A stretch of 64,000 nt of DNA from Galeopsis tetrahit (GCA_963675135.1 OY776130.1:27706001-27770000); one strand, 5' to 3'. Numbered from the stretch's first letter, positions 31,575-43,219 are shown. Made by a program: numbers and translations. Notes: generated from the sequence alone by a model not told the origin.

Positions 31575-34012
31575 TTACGCGTAGTAGCGTTTCAAAAACA
31601 TTCCGTTCATGGGACAAATGTATACGTCGTCTTCATAAATCAATTTGTAGGTATCATTTGCGTAAACTTCCTTCATTTGATTATCTTCAACTGTGATGTG
31701 ATTCGTCGTTGTTTCACTTTCATCTAGCAAGATCTTTCCTTCTTTGGCTAGCTGCATAATTTTGTCTTTAAGTATAAAACAGTCTTTGGTTTGATGTCCT
31801 ACCAATCGATGGTACTTGCAATATTTGGGGTTGTCCGTTCGCCCAGCCTCATCGGGTCGTTTCATTTGTGGTAGTTCAATGAGATCATTATTGATCAAGT
31901 CATCGAAAATTTCGGGGATGTCTGAGTCTAGAAATGGATATTGCTTTCGTTGCAACTCTTTCAAACTCGTTTTCCTTTGCCCCCACTCTTGAGATTGTGG
32001 CTAGGGTTGTCAAACAGGTCGGGCCGGGCCAGCCCGGCACCGGCCCATCGGGCCATACGTTTTCACCGGGTCGGGCCAGCCCGGACCGAATTCTATCGGG
32101 CCTAGATATATGAAGCCCAGCCTGGCCCTACACGGGCTGCCGAGCCATCGGGCCAAAACGACCCGGTTATTTTATAATTAAAAAATAAAAATAAATAAAA
32201 TTAATATTTGATACTGTAAATCAATACAAATTTGTATCAGCTCCAAAAATTATTTCCAAAACAGATTAATTTGGGAGATAGAACCAAAACAATAATTGTT
32301 TTTGCTATTCTTCAGTAACTCCATGGCCGCAAGGAATTCTTACTCCACCAAGACGCCAGCTTCCAATCCCGACACTGTTGTTGTCCTCAATCCAAAACTC
32401 TCACCCTATCCAATCCTTCCAGCTGTCCATCTCCATTAGCACATAAACACCCAAATAACATATTCCTCGGGATCAATCTAATTAAAACAAAAAAATGAAC
32501 TTACCGTGCGGTGTGAGAGTGGACCACCGGAGACTGGAGGTGAACAACGATCGGCGAAGCGTGGGAGTGGCCGCTTGACCTGCTGGGATGAAGAAGGAAA
32601 GCGGTGGGCGGCTGGGATAAAGGTTAAAAGGAGGAAAGGGGACACTATCTAGGGTTTCTCTTTTATGAGAATTTGGGGCAAATGTTGCGCGTAGGTTTTT
32701 AGTATTATTTTAGTTTTAATAAATTAAAAAAAAAAAAAAAAAAGAGAGAGAGAGAGAGCCGGGCCGGCCCGAAAAATCGGGCCAAGCCCGGATTGAGCCC
32801 AGTCAGCCCGTCGGGCCATCTGGGCCGGGCCAAAACGGCCCGATATTTTTTGGGCCACTTAAAACAAGGCCCAGCCTGCCTGTTAGTCGGGCTGGCCGGG
32901 CCGGCCCATCGGGCCGGGCTGGTTTTGACACCCCTAATTGTGGCTCTTCAAATCCACTTGTAGACATGCTCAACTCCATGTCATGAGCCTTAGTAGCCAA
33001 ATCCTCGAATGATCTTGGTTGAATTGCTTGAAGGATATATCGAAGACCCCACTGCATTCCTTGGATGCACATCTCGATAGTTGAAATTTCAGTCAATCTA
33101 TCCTTGCAATTTAGGCTTAGATTTCTCCATCGATTTATGTAATCGATCACCGGCTCTTCCTTTGATTGACGAGTGTTCGTCAATTCAAGCATGCTAACCG
33201 TTCTACTAGTGCTGTAAAACCGGTTGAGAAATTCCTGCTCCATCTGCTCCCAACTGTCAATCGAGCTAGCTTCCAAACCGGTATACCAATCAAATGCATT
33301 GCCCTTTAAAGAGATCTCCGTAAGTGCCGGCATTGTTGCAAGTCTCTACGAAGTGAGTAATATGCTGCTTTGGATTACCCTTTCCATCGAACTGCTGCAA
33401 CTTTGGAGGTTGATAACCAGCTGGCATCTTCAAACCGTCAATCCACTTCGTGTAAGGCTTGTTGTAGGTGAATGAAGACTTGGGATTTTCCTCCAACTTA
33501 TCTTTGATTGCCCCAAGTATGATTTCTTTCAATCGGTCAACGGGCACCAAACCATCGGGAGAAACTTGTAACTCCTTAAGGGTTGGGTCAATTTCCATTG
33601 GCTGGCGTTCACCAGACGTCTCAGCATCATGTCCTTCGACTTGCTTTCCTTTGTCTGCATTGCTTATCAGTTTAGCAATCTGGGCATCCTGTTCTTGGAC
33701 ATGTTTTGTGAGTCCTTCTATGGCTCGAGTTAAGCTTGCCAGTTGCTCCTCAACAGTCGTAGTGCCTGTCGCCATTGCTGAGGCTGTACTTGAATCTGAT
33801 GAGCTCGCTGTGGAATGAGTAGGGGAATAGGCTGGGTTGTTCTCCTCGTTCGCAGTATTGGGTGATGGACCTCCTACAGTAGCCTTCTCTGAAGAAGACG
33901 ATGACTTCGAGCTTCTTGACATACTCCTCGTGACTACGTTCACGTCTTCAAAGTCAAGACCAGCTGATCCGGATGCAACACCTCTCTTGATCTTAATCTT
34001 GATTGGTGTCAT
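31575..34012 (-). pseudogene. gag: Gag of element D, broken by a frameshift and a hAT insertion
   Basis: Starts at ATG 34012 (MTPIKIKIKRG). The N-terminal part is Ser/Thr-rich, with a short coiled coil (EEQLASLTRAIEGLTKHVQE). The Retrotrans_gag core begins near 33420 (KLQQFDGKGNPKQHITHFVE). At about 33310 a small deletion shifts the frame, and the core goes on in the frame open to 32945 (LKGNAFDWYTGLE, EFLNRFYSTSRTV). The frame is then interrupted by 32002-32944 and resumes at 31993-31575. That last part has the knuckle-like CKYHRLVGHQTKDC and an acidic tail. The core motifs are of the Gypsy gag type. The product would package RNA in particles, but this copy is not functional. Confidence 0.85.
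32002..32936. mobile_element. Non-autonomous hAT-type element inside element D gag
   Basis: Flanked by a perfect 8-bp target duplication ATTGTGGC (31994-32001 and 32937-32944), the hallmark of hAT transposons. The ends are TAGGGTTGTCAAAC and, inverted, TAGGGGTGTCAAAAC. Both arms are GC-rich with many GGGCC, CCCGG and CGGGCC words; the middle is ordinary DNA with no transposase. One subterminal side has an A-run followed by (GA)n (32727-32757). Confidence 0.9.
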
Positions 34013-34080
34013 CGTCGAGACTTGATTTTCTTGAAGAGTAGAGATGAGAGGTAGAGATAGTCCCACCGGGCGTGCCAATT

Positions 34081-35056
34081 TGTAAACACAAATTCGTGAA
34101 TTAAATATAAAACGCGAAAATGCGAACAATTTTATTTAATTTCGGATTAAACCGATGAATATTGCGGGTTACAATCTCTAATGTCTCCTCTGATTCTCTC
34201 TTCTTGAACTTCACTTGAACTTCTTGAGCTTTTGGAGCTGGATCCGCAGCCGAATCCTTTCCGATCTTGTATTTGGGGCTTTTATAACGTTAATCCAAAG
34301 GTTTAGCACCGTATTTTTGGATTAAACGCTGAATTTAGGGACTTTTTGGATGAACGTCGTTGAAGATCGTTCTTGAACTTGGGACTTTGTAACGCTAATC
34401 CAAGGGCTTCACGCCGTATTTTGGATTAAACGTTGATTTTCGGGACTTATCGGGACTTTTCCGTTGAAGATCCACAAAGAATGCCTTGAAGAAACGCCGA
34501 ATCGAAGAGGCTTAGCACCTTGATCTCCACTCGAACACTGCTTCTTGCTACTTTGCACGAAGAACGTCTTGAAGAAACGCCGAATCGAAGAGGCTTAGCA
34601 CCTTGATCTCCACTCGAACACTGCTTCTTGCCGCTTTGCACAAAGAACGCCTTTGAAGATCCTCCGCTTGCTGAAGAACACTCTAAAATCTCTGCAGAGA
34701 ATTTTAGAGCCTTGAATGCTTCTGATTTCTTGATTCTGAAATGAATGAAATGAGGTCTCTATTTATAGGTGTAGGCCTGGAGATATTTGTGCAAGTGGTT
34801 AGGGCTTTAATTCAAAATTTTGAATTACTTGATGGGCTAAGAATACCCTATTTGGGCTTGATTTGATTTGTTGGACTTTAGAGGCCCATCTTCATTTATG
34901 GGACTTTTAGAGACCCGTCTTCATTTATCGGACTTTAGAGGCCCAACTTCATTTATCGGACTTTAGAGGCCCGATTTGAATTTGTTGAACTTTAGAGGTC
35001 CGACTTAATTTGTTGGGCTTTGGAGGCCCACATTAATTAAATTTTGTTTGTCTACA
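34081..35056 (-). repeat. 5' LTR of element D (976 bp)
   Basis: Same organisation as the copy at 30212, including the 83-bp tandem unit (about 34475-34645) and the GGACTTTAGAGGCCC repeats. It begins next to the PBS-like sequence (34061-34079). Confidence 0.9.
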
Positions 35057-35070
35057 TATATATATATATT

Positions 35071-35270
35071 AAAAATAAAAAATTAAAACATCATTTATTG
35101 TAGAATGAAAAAATAACTCGTTGCAAGTAATTTAAGAGATTTGCTCAATCGGCAATCGACTCCCTTTGAAAAATAACATCATTTATTGCCGATTGAGCAA
35201 ATCTCTTAAATTACTTGCAACGAGTTATTTTTTCATTCTACAATAAATGGTGTTTTAATTTTTTATTTTT
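35071..35270. repeat. 200-bp near-perfect hairpin (86-bp arms)
   Basis: 35071-35156 and 35185-35270 are inverted copies with one mismatch, around a 28-nt loop. The arms include AACTCGTTGCAAGTAATTTA and GCTCAATCGGCAAT. It lies immediately outside element D. Part of the outer arm (ATTAAAACATCATTTATTG) also occurs at 30173 and 37961. It could be a foldback element, a MITE or a young small-RNA hairpin locus. Confidence 0.9.
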
Positions 35271-35271
35271 A

Positions 35272-36947
35272 GAATTTAAAAGAGGTATATGCGTTGATAA
35301 ATCTGTTTTTAATTTAATGAATGAGATTTACCATGTGATGAGATTAATTAATAAAGATAAGATAATAATTAAAGATAAATACTTATATAGTTATATGTAC
35401 CAGTTACATGCAGGTAACTGGATCCAATTTTATATTTACCCTTTTTTTTTTTTAATAAGTACACACTCTCTTCTTTTAGGCACTTATGTGTAAAAGTTAC
35501 ATACATGTAACTAAATCAAATTTATTAGTTATTTACCCTCTTTTTTATTTACTTCACCCCCAATTTTTTTTAAAAGAATAATACATGTAAAAAAACTATA
35601 TTACTATTTTATCAATTAAATTAAAATACATCTCATTAAAATTATAATTATACACCGACTATCGAGTCACCAATGAATCACCACGAAGTCAAATATTATT
35701 CTATTTTTTCAACTTTCAAAATATAAATATAAAAAAAAATATTAAAAAAAAATATGAAACTCAAAAATAAAATTATATATAAAAATTTCAGTTTTTTTAT
35801 TTTTATTTTTTAAAAATGACCAAAATTTAGAAAAAAAATACAAAAAAAAAACTAAACTAAAAATTCATTTTTTTAAAAAAATTTGGGTATAAATGTATGA
35901 ATATGACATGCTCACTTTTTAGTTTTAATCTGATTTATAATAACTGAGATTATTTTGTTATGTTTTCATTATTTCTACAATTATATCTAGTTTGTTACAA
36001 AAAAAATTTAAGTTGTAAATTATTTTTTAAGACTAATTAATAATATAATCTAATTGAAAAATAAAAATTATATTTAAAAACTTAAATGAGTGGAGAATTG
36101 GGGAAGAAACCAACATAATATTGCATCAGCTTTATTATTTTATTTGTGGTCATCGCCGTGTTGATGCATTCATATGTTTATTGAGTGTGATCGTATCTAT
36201 TAATTGAATTTTGTGTTTAGTGTGTTCATTTTCACTTTTGTGTTAAGTTATGTATTTTTTGTTAAGTATAATATTAGTTTAAATACGATATATTATTAGT
36301 ACACCTATGGTATAGTACTAATTAATATATTGTATAGTACTAGAGATTAATGTGGGTATAAAAATATTATTTAATATGTGAATTAATACTATACTATATT
36401 TGAACTAGTATCATAGAGTATGTGAACTAATACTATACTATATTTAAACTAGTACCATAAAGTATGTGAACTCGAAAACATTAGAACTTGTACCAATATA
36501 AACTAATATTATACTGTATATGAACTAATACGTACAATACTGCATATTAACTAATAATATATCATAATACTTATCAAATGTTATCATAACACTTATAAAC
36601 TAAAAATTATATTCATAAAAAACTAAAATAAAGTGATTAAAAAATGAAAGTTCGAATGAAAGAAATAATTAAACAATGTAAAACGAAGTAAAATTTGTAA
36701 GGAATAAAGTAAAATTTTGAAAGGATAATGTGAAAATTATACACCAATTAATTAAAGTAAAATAGTACCTTGAACACTTACAGCTAAAAGAGATCGATGA
36801 GAGTTTTATTTTTTAAAATAAATTATTATTATACTATTTAATATTTAAAAAAAATAATTAATATTATTTTTAAAATTTTCTTATTAGACTTTAAAATTTT
36901 AGAATAATTATTTGCGACATAAAAAGAAAGTACGTGAAAAAAAATTA
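35272..36947. other. AT-rich gene-free DNA
   Basis: Very AT-rich, with poly(A)/poly(T) runs and short direct repeats such as GTGAACTAATACTATACTATATTTAAACTAGTA in two or three degenerate copies (36380-36460). No ORF of coding character. Confidence 0.7.
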
Positions 36948-37243
36948 CTCCCTCCGTCCCGTGATTACTTGCACACTTTCCTTATTGGGACGTCCCAAAA
37001 TTACTTGCACACTCTTAATATGGAAATACTCCACAAAATTAATAACCTCACAACATCGTTTTATTTTCAAATTTGTCACTCATTTTTTCCATACATTTCA
37101 CTTTACACATCATCAAATCCACTTTATACATCATCAAATTACCTAAAATACCCCTCATTTATCTTACATCATCAACCACTAAATCCACTTTTCTTAAACA
37201 ACGTGTCGGTCAAACTATGCAAGTTATCCCGGGACGGAGGGAG
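36948..37243. repeat. Stowaway-type MITE (Tc1/mariner)
   Basis: The TIRs CTCCCTCCGTCCCG and CGGGACGGAGGGAG are inverted copies, with TA on both sides. 296 bp, AT-rich body. Non-autonomous. Confidence 0.95.
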
Positions 37244-37670
37244 TATCATTTAAAACACAAATGATAAATAGGAAGAAAAATAAATTTAAAAAATAATATT
37301 AAAAAGAGAAGTATAAATATCAATTGGAGTAAAATAAAAAAATAAAAAATTAATGGAGTATTATTTTTTAATGAAAAAATTAAAAAAAAAAAATTAATTG
37401 AAATAAAATAAAGGCCCATGAAAAAATCTATGTGTTAAATTGATATAGTAAATGAGTCATGTGTTATTTGTAATGGATTATTGAATTGAATATAGTAAAT
37501 GAGTCATGTGTTATTTGTAATGGGTTATTGGATTTAATATAGTAAATGAGTCATGTGTTATTTGTAATGAGTTATTTGATCCATTACATGTATGTAACTG
37601 GTACACAAGAGTGCAACCCATAATTAAAAGTATTTTCTAAAATTAAAATGAGGATAATTAAAAAAATATA

Positions 37671-37953
37671 CTCCCTTCGTCCCGTAATTACTTTCACACT
37701 TTCCTTTTCGGGACGTCCCACAATAACTTTCACACCCTTAAAATGGAAAACCCTTTATAAACTCCACCCTCGCAATATTCTCAATTTTACACAAATGCCA
37801 TTATTTTTTCTCCACACATACCCAAAAGTCAACTCATTTATTTAGTTTATACATAAAAGTTTACAAAATTACCCCTCAAAATCTCCCACTAAATTCATTT
37901 TTCTTATTTTGTGTGCCTCTTCACACGTGAAAGAAATCACGGGACGGAGGGAG
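37671..37953. repeat. Stowaway-type MITE (Tc1/mariner)
   Basis: CTCCCTTCGTCCCG to CGGGACGGAGGGAG, flanked by TA. 283 bp. The body resembles the copy at 36948 (ATTACTT-CACACTTTCCTT and GGGACGTCCCA). Confidence 0.95.
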
Positions 37954-39250
37954 TATATATATTAAAACATCATTTATTGAAAATTGGAGGGGATATTATT
38001 AATGATGTGCCAAACTTACAACATTTTGACTTTTGCGGCATTTTAAGAATAAATTTGAGGTCATGGCATTTTAAGTTTGTTAGTCATTGCATCCCACCGC
38101 CCACCCCATAGTCCCAATACTCCGACCCCTCGGCTCTCCCACCATGCAGCCCCCTCTCTCCTCTTTTCGATAGTTATGTAGATCGATTGTCTTTCCACCG
38201 TCGTTTGTACATTTTTCGTCTCTTTTTCACTTTTTCGGCCGCTTACTCGTCATCATGGTCAGAGTCACTTGTCCTTTTCGCTATTAGAATTACTAGTATA
38301 CATGCATACACAAAGGGGTGAATGAATGAAGACACATATCAGCCCAAATTCATGAGTTAGGTTAGTTAGTTAATTAGAAGGTGCTAAAAGGTTATAGTTA
38401 CATTTTCTGATAGTAATGCTGATGTCTTTGACTTTTGATTTTGCTTATAGATAATAATCAGAGTTGGGTATTCTTAACCCAAATCCTATTAAAACGAACA
38501 TCATACACCAATCATATTGAAAAGCGAGGAACTTAGAGCGCGAAGATAAGGTGTTCTGAACAATCTCCTAAGTCTCAAACCGGACGACAGGAGCCCGTCT
38601 CTCCCAAACACCACAATATGCGCTTGAGTATTGCTCTTATTACTAACAGAATTGTCAGTAACAACTACGTGTAGTGAAAAATACGATTATTTGAGATTTT
38701 CTCTCGTGAAGTCCTTTCCAAATCTTCCAGTCGATGAAAGTCCCATGCTCAATTCCATTTCAACCTCTTCAAGGTTTGGCTTCATGAATTCATAAACCAA
38801 ATGTTTTGAAATTCCATTCTTGCCCTTAAAATTTTTGTTATTTATTCGTATTATCTACAGCCCCGTACATCATCCAGCAATAAAAACACAAATATGTCAA
38901 TTTTCATTTAAGTGGAGATTGATCTATTTGTGTTTTTACCGCTGGAGTAGTAGATGGAGGAGCTGAAGATAGCAGGAAAAATGACGATAATTTCAGATCC
39001 AGAAAGAAAATTTCAACATATCCAGAAAGAAAATTTCAACATATCTGATTTACGAATTCATGAAGCCAAACCTTAAGGAAATAGAAGTAGAGGCTGGCCT
39101 ATGCAAGTGACATGGGAGTACAGTTGTACCCCAATCTCAAAATTTTAGTTTCACTAAAAGAAAAAATAATTAAAAAAAAAATCACAACTGTTAAGCTCCT
39201 CTTTGGGCCATTACTTCCTTCCCTCCATCCTGGTCCATTCATAATATTAA
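37954..39250. other. Gene-free DNA with an inverted repeat
   Basis: AGGTTTGGCTTCATGAATTC (about 38779) has an inverted counterpart, GAATTCATGAAGCCAAACCTTAAGG (39055-39079). A 21-bp tandem pair, AGAAAGAAAATTTCAACATAT, lies at about 39002-39045. ATTAAAACATCATTTATTG at 37961 matches the flank of element D. No supported gene. Confidence 0.55.
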
Positions 39251-40105
39251 GGGCACGGTTATACACACACAGGCATATTGAGGACACCCACTGACTAAGT
39301 ACACACTGTATGATGAGGACACTCACGTGAAAAACTCCAAAATACCCTAAAATCCTTAAAACCCTAATTCTAATTCTAGTCATTTATATTATCATTCAGT
39401 ACACCCACCAACTATTCCTCTTCCTCCCACTTTCCACCACGATCGCGCCCCCCTCCCACCTCCCCCGTCGCCGCAGCGCTGCGCCGCCCACCTCCCACCG
39501 TCGTCGTGTCGCTATGCCGCCCACCTTCCCCAGTCGCTGCGGCGCAGCGCCGCCGCCGTTTTGAAGGTAGATTTTTTTTTTTACAATTTTATAGATAGAA
39601 AAATTAGGGTTTTGAATTTTTTTTGGAAAATTAGGGTTTTTAGATCGAAGTTTGGAAATTATTTTCAAACATATTGAGTTTGTTTTGGAAATTTTTTTGA
39701 CCAACTTGAGTTTGTTGAGGAAAAAATTTCGAACAAGATGTTCGATCTTTTTTTTTCGGACAAATTTAAGTTGTTTTGGAATTTTTTTTGAACATATTGA
39801 TTTTGTTCATTAAAAAAATTCGGACATCTCAACTTTGTTTGGGTAAAATTTCCGAACATATTAAGATTTTTTTTTTTTGAAATTTTGTATTTTTAGGAGT
39901 TTTTTTTTTATCAAAAGTATGGTGATTTTTTTGGTGGTGATGGTGGGGATGATTCTGCCGTGAAATGGAATGGGTGTATTCATCTTCGTTTTTTTTTTAA
40001 ATTTCACATGATGGGCATATGGGACATTTCACATGTCATGCAAGATGAAAAAAAAATGTCTGGTGGGTGTCCTTAATAGATCCGTGTGTGTGTATAACCG
40101 TAGCC
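39251..40105. mobile_element. Non-autonomous Mutator-like element, 855 bp
   Basis: A perfect 9-bp target duplication TAATATTAA (39242-39250 and 40106-40114) and inverted ends GGGCACGGTTATACACACAC and GGCTACGGTTATACACACAC. Nine-bp duplications are typical of Mutator. The interior has a GC-rich patch of CCGCC, GCCGCC and CACCTCCC words (39440-39560), then a T-rich part with GAAA/TTTTGGAAA repeats. There is no transposase. The GC patch might be captured gene sequence. Confidence 0.85.
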
Positions 40106-40213
40106 TAATATTAAAATTATATAGATCTCTATATATCGTCGAATGGGCATTTTTCTATCTAAACAACATAAGACTAGAAAAACTCCAAGTCACAAGCCCA
40201 TTCTTGAATCCTT

Positions 40214-40608
40214 TTGGGTGTGTTTGTTTTGGAATGATGTAGGATGAGGGAAATTTGAATGGAGAATTCTTGGATAAAAAAATCTTGATGAATATAGATT
40301 GTGTATGTTTGTTTTGGGATGCTAAGTAGGATATGATGTAATTTTATGTCAAATCAATTGTGTAAGAGTGTGTGATGTTGTATTACAATATGTAACTTTA
40401 TGTCAAATCAATTAGTAAGAGGGAGTGATGTTGTATTGTTATAATAATAAAATATATAGGTATTTTTAGGGTGGATGCAGTTGGATGTTGAAATCCCGAA
40501 CTAGAACAAGACGGAGTTGGATGTTGAAATCCCGAACTAGAACAAGACGGTGGATGTTACATTTCACGTCCGGACGTGTGAGTCCCAAAACAAACATGTC
40601 CTTAATGT
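40214..40608. repeat. MITE-like repeat with GTGTTTGTTTTGG ends
   Basis: GGGTGTGTTTGTTTTGGAATG on the left and CCCAAAACAAACATGTCC on the right are inverted ends. Inside, a 35-bp unit (GTTGGATGTTGAAATCCCGA...) is present twice in tandem at 40482-40552. The TSD is not clear. Confidence 0.6.
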
Positions 40609-40744
40609 TCCTCAATTTAATTTCGGCTAAAATCAAGATCTTTGCATTGAATGTAGTTTAATCAAAATAATTGAATAATAACAATCAAACACAAATACTT
40701 TTTAGCACAAATATTAAGAAAAGTGATTAAATAATTGATATAGT

Positions 40745-41159
40745 GGGTGTTTGCAAGCACTGGTATGTGATTAAAATCACTTCTATTTTAAAATATAATC
40801 ACTTTTGGAGTGTTTGACAACAGAACTAAGTGATTAAATTAAGTTGTTAGAAGTGATTTTGGTGAATCACCCCTCCACCTACTTTTAATAGTTTCTATGT
40901 GCTTCTCATCATTGTAGTAACCAATTTGACATTTTTGCCCTCACAATTTAAATAATATTTTATGTTTACCCATTATTTATCCAAATGTAATAAGGGTATT
41001 TTTGTAAAATTATAAAGAAGCTATTTGTTTTGCAAACATCACAACATATACAAAATTGATTAAAAGTGCTTAATTTTAAAACACTATCCACTTTCAAATT
41101 TATTTCAAAAATCAATTTTAATCACTTTTAATCAATTGTTATTGTTTGCAAACACACCC
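40745..41159. repeat. MITE with GGGTGTTTGCAA ends
   Basis: The left end GGGTGTTTGCAAGCAC and the right end TTGTTTGCAAACACACCC are inverted copies. ATAGT flanks both sides (40740-40744 and 41160-41164). AT-rich body with repeated AAGTGATTAAAA words. 415 bp. Confidence 0.7.
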
Positions 41160-41317
41160 ATAGTAGATATAAAGTGAAGTGTAAGAAAAAGTACTTATTA
41201 AAAAGGGTATGAGAAGCTTATAGACGGACGGACCAAAATTATAAAATGAAAAATTTATAGGCGAAAAGATGGAGTATCAACCTATTAATTAATTAACAAA
41301 CAGAATTTAATCAAATA

Positions 41318-41390
41318 GCCGTCTTAGCTCAGCTGGTAGAGCGCGTGGCTTTTAACCACGTGGTCGTGGGTTCGATTCCCACAGACGGCG
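41318..41390 (+). tRNA. tRNA-Lys (anticodon UUU)
   Basis: Full cloverleaf: GCCGTCT/AGACGGC acceptor, D-arm GCTCAGCTGGTAGAGC, anticodon loop CTTTTAA, TTCGATT loop, discriminator G (41390). T-runs after 41393 can terminate Pol III. A CAA motif lies a few bases upstream, as is usual at plant tRNA transcription starts. Identical over 72 nt to the minus-strand copy at 29743. Confidence 0.97.
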
Positions 41391-41474
41391 TCTGTTTTAT
41401 AAAATTTTTTTCCCCTTTATTTAAATTTATACATATGAATTTTATCCGTTCGTCTCGTCGTTACCGTGGTGGCC

Positions 41475-43219
41475 ATGGCTATGGCGCTTCAATTTAACAA
41501 ATTGCATTTACCCTTACCCACTCCACGATTTTCTCTTCCGCCCAATAAAAACTCTGCTACTCATCCACATCCTTCACCAACAAGAAGATCCTTGTCGCTA
41601 TTTACAATTACCACGTTTTTTTCCGGACTCGCATTCCCAAATCACACTTGGTCCAAACCCTCCATTTCGGATTTTGTCGAACTCCCAAATTCCGGCGGTG
41701 TAAAGGCTCTGGACCTTCGAATCGGCGATAATGGGGAACCACCATCCTACGGCGATAAGGCATGATATTATTATACCTTTTTCTGTTATATTTGTTTTAA
41801 ACTCTGTTTTAAGTGCCGAATTGAGTGAATCAGTAGCGTTTTGGGGGTGTGTATTTGGAAAAGGTTGTGATTCATTACTATGGAAGATTGGCAGCAAAGC
41901 AAGGATGGCGCTTCGATTCCACTTACGACCATAAGGATGAAAATGGGGAACCGATTCCTTTTGAGTTTGTTTTTGGCTCGGGAAAGGTAATTTTCTCTTT
42001 AATTTCTTAAATTGATGTTATGAATATTTGAAGTTTCTTCATGTTTTTGCTGCTAGTTTACATTTTGAGATGAGCAAATTCTTGTATACAATGCATGCAA
42101 TTGGATTTTAAGTTATTTAGATGTCAAATTGAATTTTTGATCAATCAAATTAGAATCAAGTTATAATTGTAGTTCAATTGCAAATGAGTGCACAACAAGT
42201 GTGACTCTATGGTTAACTTATTTTAGGTGAAAGCTCTATGACTTGATTCAACAAACGTAAACGAGATATTTGTGAATTGTGATGAACAAGACTGGACGAA
42301 TCTGAGAATTATCGTACTCTATTTTAAACTGAAGATACACCACTGCTCTCTTCATGTATATATTAGTCATTCTATTTTGTATGAACTTTTACATCACAAG
42401 TAACTACTTGTCCTTTTCTTTGGCCCATCTGAACTAATGTAGGTTATATCTGGAATTGAATCAGCTGTGAGATCAATGAAAGTAGGTGGCATTCGTCGAG
42501 TCGTTATCCCTCCTTCAGAAGGATACCAAAATACATCTCAAGAACCTATCCCACCTAATGTATGTCCTCTCGTCGATTATATCTTATTTGCAATTAAATT
42601 TCTCGTGTTATTTAAATATGATTGTAGTGAATAAATAATGTTAAGCTATGTACATAATTTGAGATAAAACACGGAGCAAAGGGGAAAAAAAATGAGAGAT
42701 TTAAATGAAGAATTGGAAAATGCAATAAGGACATGTTAATGAAGGACCAATTGTGATGAATATGATCCAACATGAAGAGGTTTTTGTATGTTTCTAATTA
42801 TATTGAGCTCGATCCGTATTCTTAGAATCAAGGAAGAGTCTTATGTAAGAGTTGTACCATGCAACTGGTATGCATTTTATGCGTGTTTTTAAATAGTAGT
42901 ATTAGTTATTTCATACACACGCTTTAGTTTGTTAGTATTAGTCGTTTTCATTAAAACGTATTAGTTTGTTAGTACTGGTTGTTTCATTAAACAGTATTAG
43001 TTGTTTTACTAAATAGTGTTAGTTGCGAACAATTGCACAGTAAAACTGTTTTACATAATACCTACTCGTTCTATCTGCATCATCTCTGTTGTGCAGTTTT
43101 TTGACAGACAAAGGCTATTCACCACCATTTTCAATCCGACACGTCTGGCCAACGGAGAAGGCTCGACGTTAGGAACACTCATATTCGATATTGAACTGGT
43201 TAGCGTGAGGTGCCAATGA
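41475..43219 (+). CDS. FKBP16-1: Chloroplast FKBP-type peptidyl-prolyl isomerase, FKBP16-1-like, 4 exons
   Basis: Exons 41475-41759, 41864-41986, 42443-42559 and 43097-43219, all phase 0, give 215 residues. Start chosen at GCCATGG (41475); the frame upstream has only a GTG. Residues 1-70 are Ser/Pro/Arg-rich with a hydrophobic LFTITTFFSGLAF segment, as in a bipartite chloroplast-thylakoid lumen transit peptide. The FKBP fold follows: VVIHYYGRLAAKQGWRFDST, then FVFGSGKVISGIESAVRSMK, VGGIRRVVIPPSEGY, and FDIELVSV at the end. FKBPs catalyse cis-trans isomerisation of peptidyl-proline bonds; lumenal FKBP16 proteins act around photosystem assembly. Intron 1 starts with GC instead of GT (AAG/GCATGA), while the other introns are GT-AG. 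The symbol is a homology call. Confidence 0.85.

Larger units (their letters stand above)
30212..35056 (-). mobile_element. Element D: gag-only LTR retrotransposon (TR-GAG-like, Gypsy-type gag)
   Basis: LTRs at 30212-31186 and 34081-35056 begin TGTAAACA and end TGTCTACA. The TSD TATAT is present on both sides (30207-30211 and 35057-35061), though the flank is TA-rich. On the minus strand a PBS-like TTGGCACGCCCGGTGGGAC follows the 5' LTR (34061-34079), and a purine tract GCGAGGGGGCAATT precedes the 3' LTR (31187-31200). The 2.9-kb interior, after removing a 935-bp hAT insertion, encodes only gag. There is no protease, integrase or RT. This matches terminal-repeat retrotransposons with a GAG domain, which need pol from a partner. 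The LTRs differ by roughly two dozen positions (about 2.5%), so it is older than elements B and C. Confidence 0.9.

Noticed and set aside
38450..38760. Possible organellar DNA insert (mixed composition, AGAGCGCGAAGATAAGG)
   Set aside because: No recognisable chloroplast or mitochondrial gene and no ORF; similarity could not be tested without a search.
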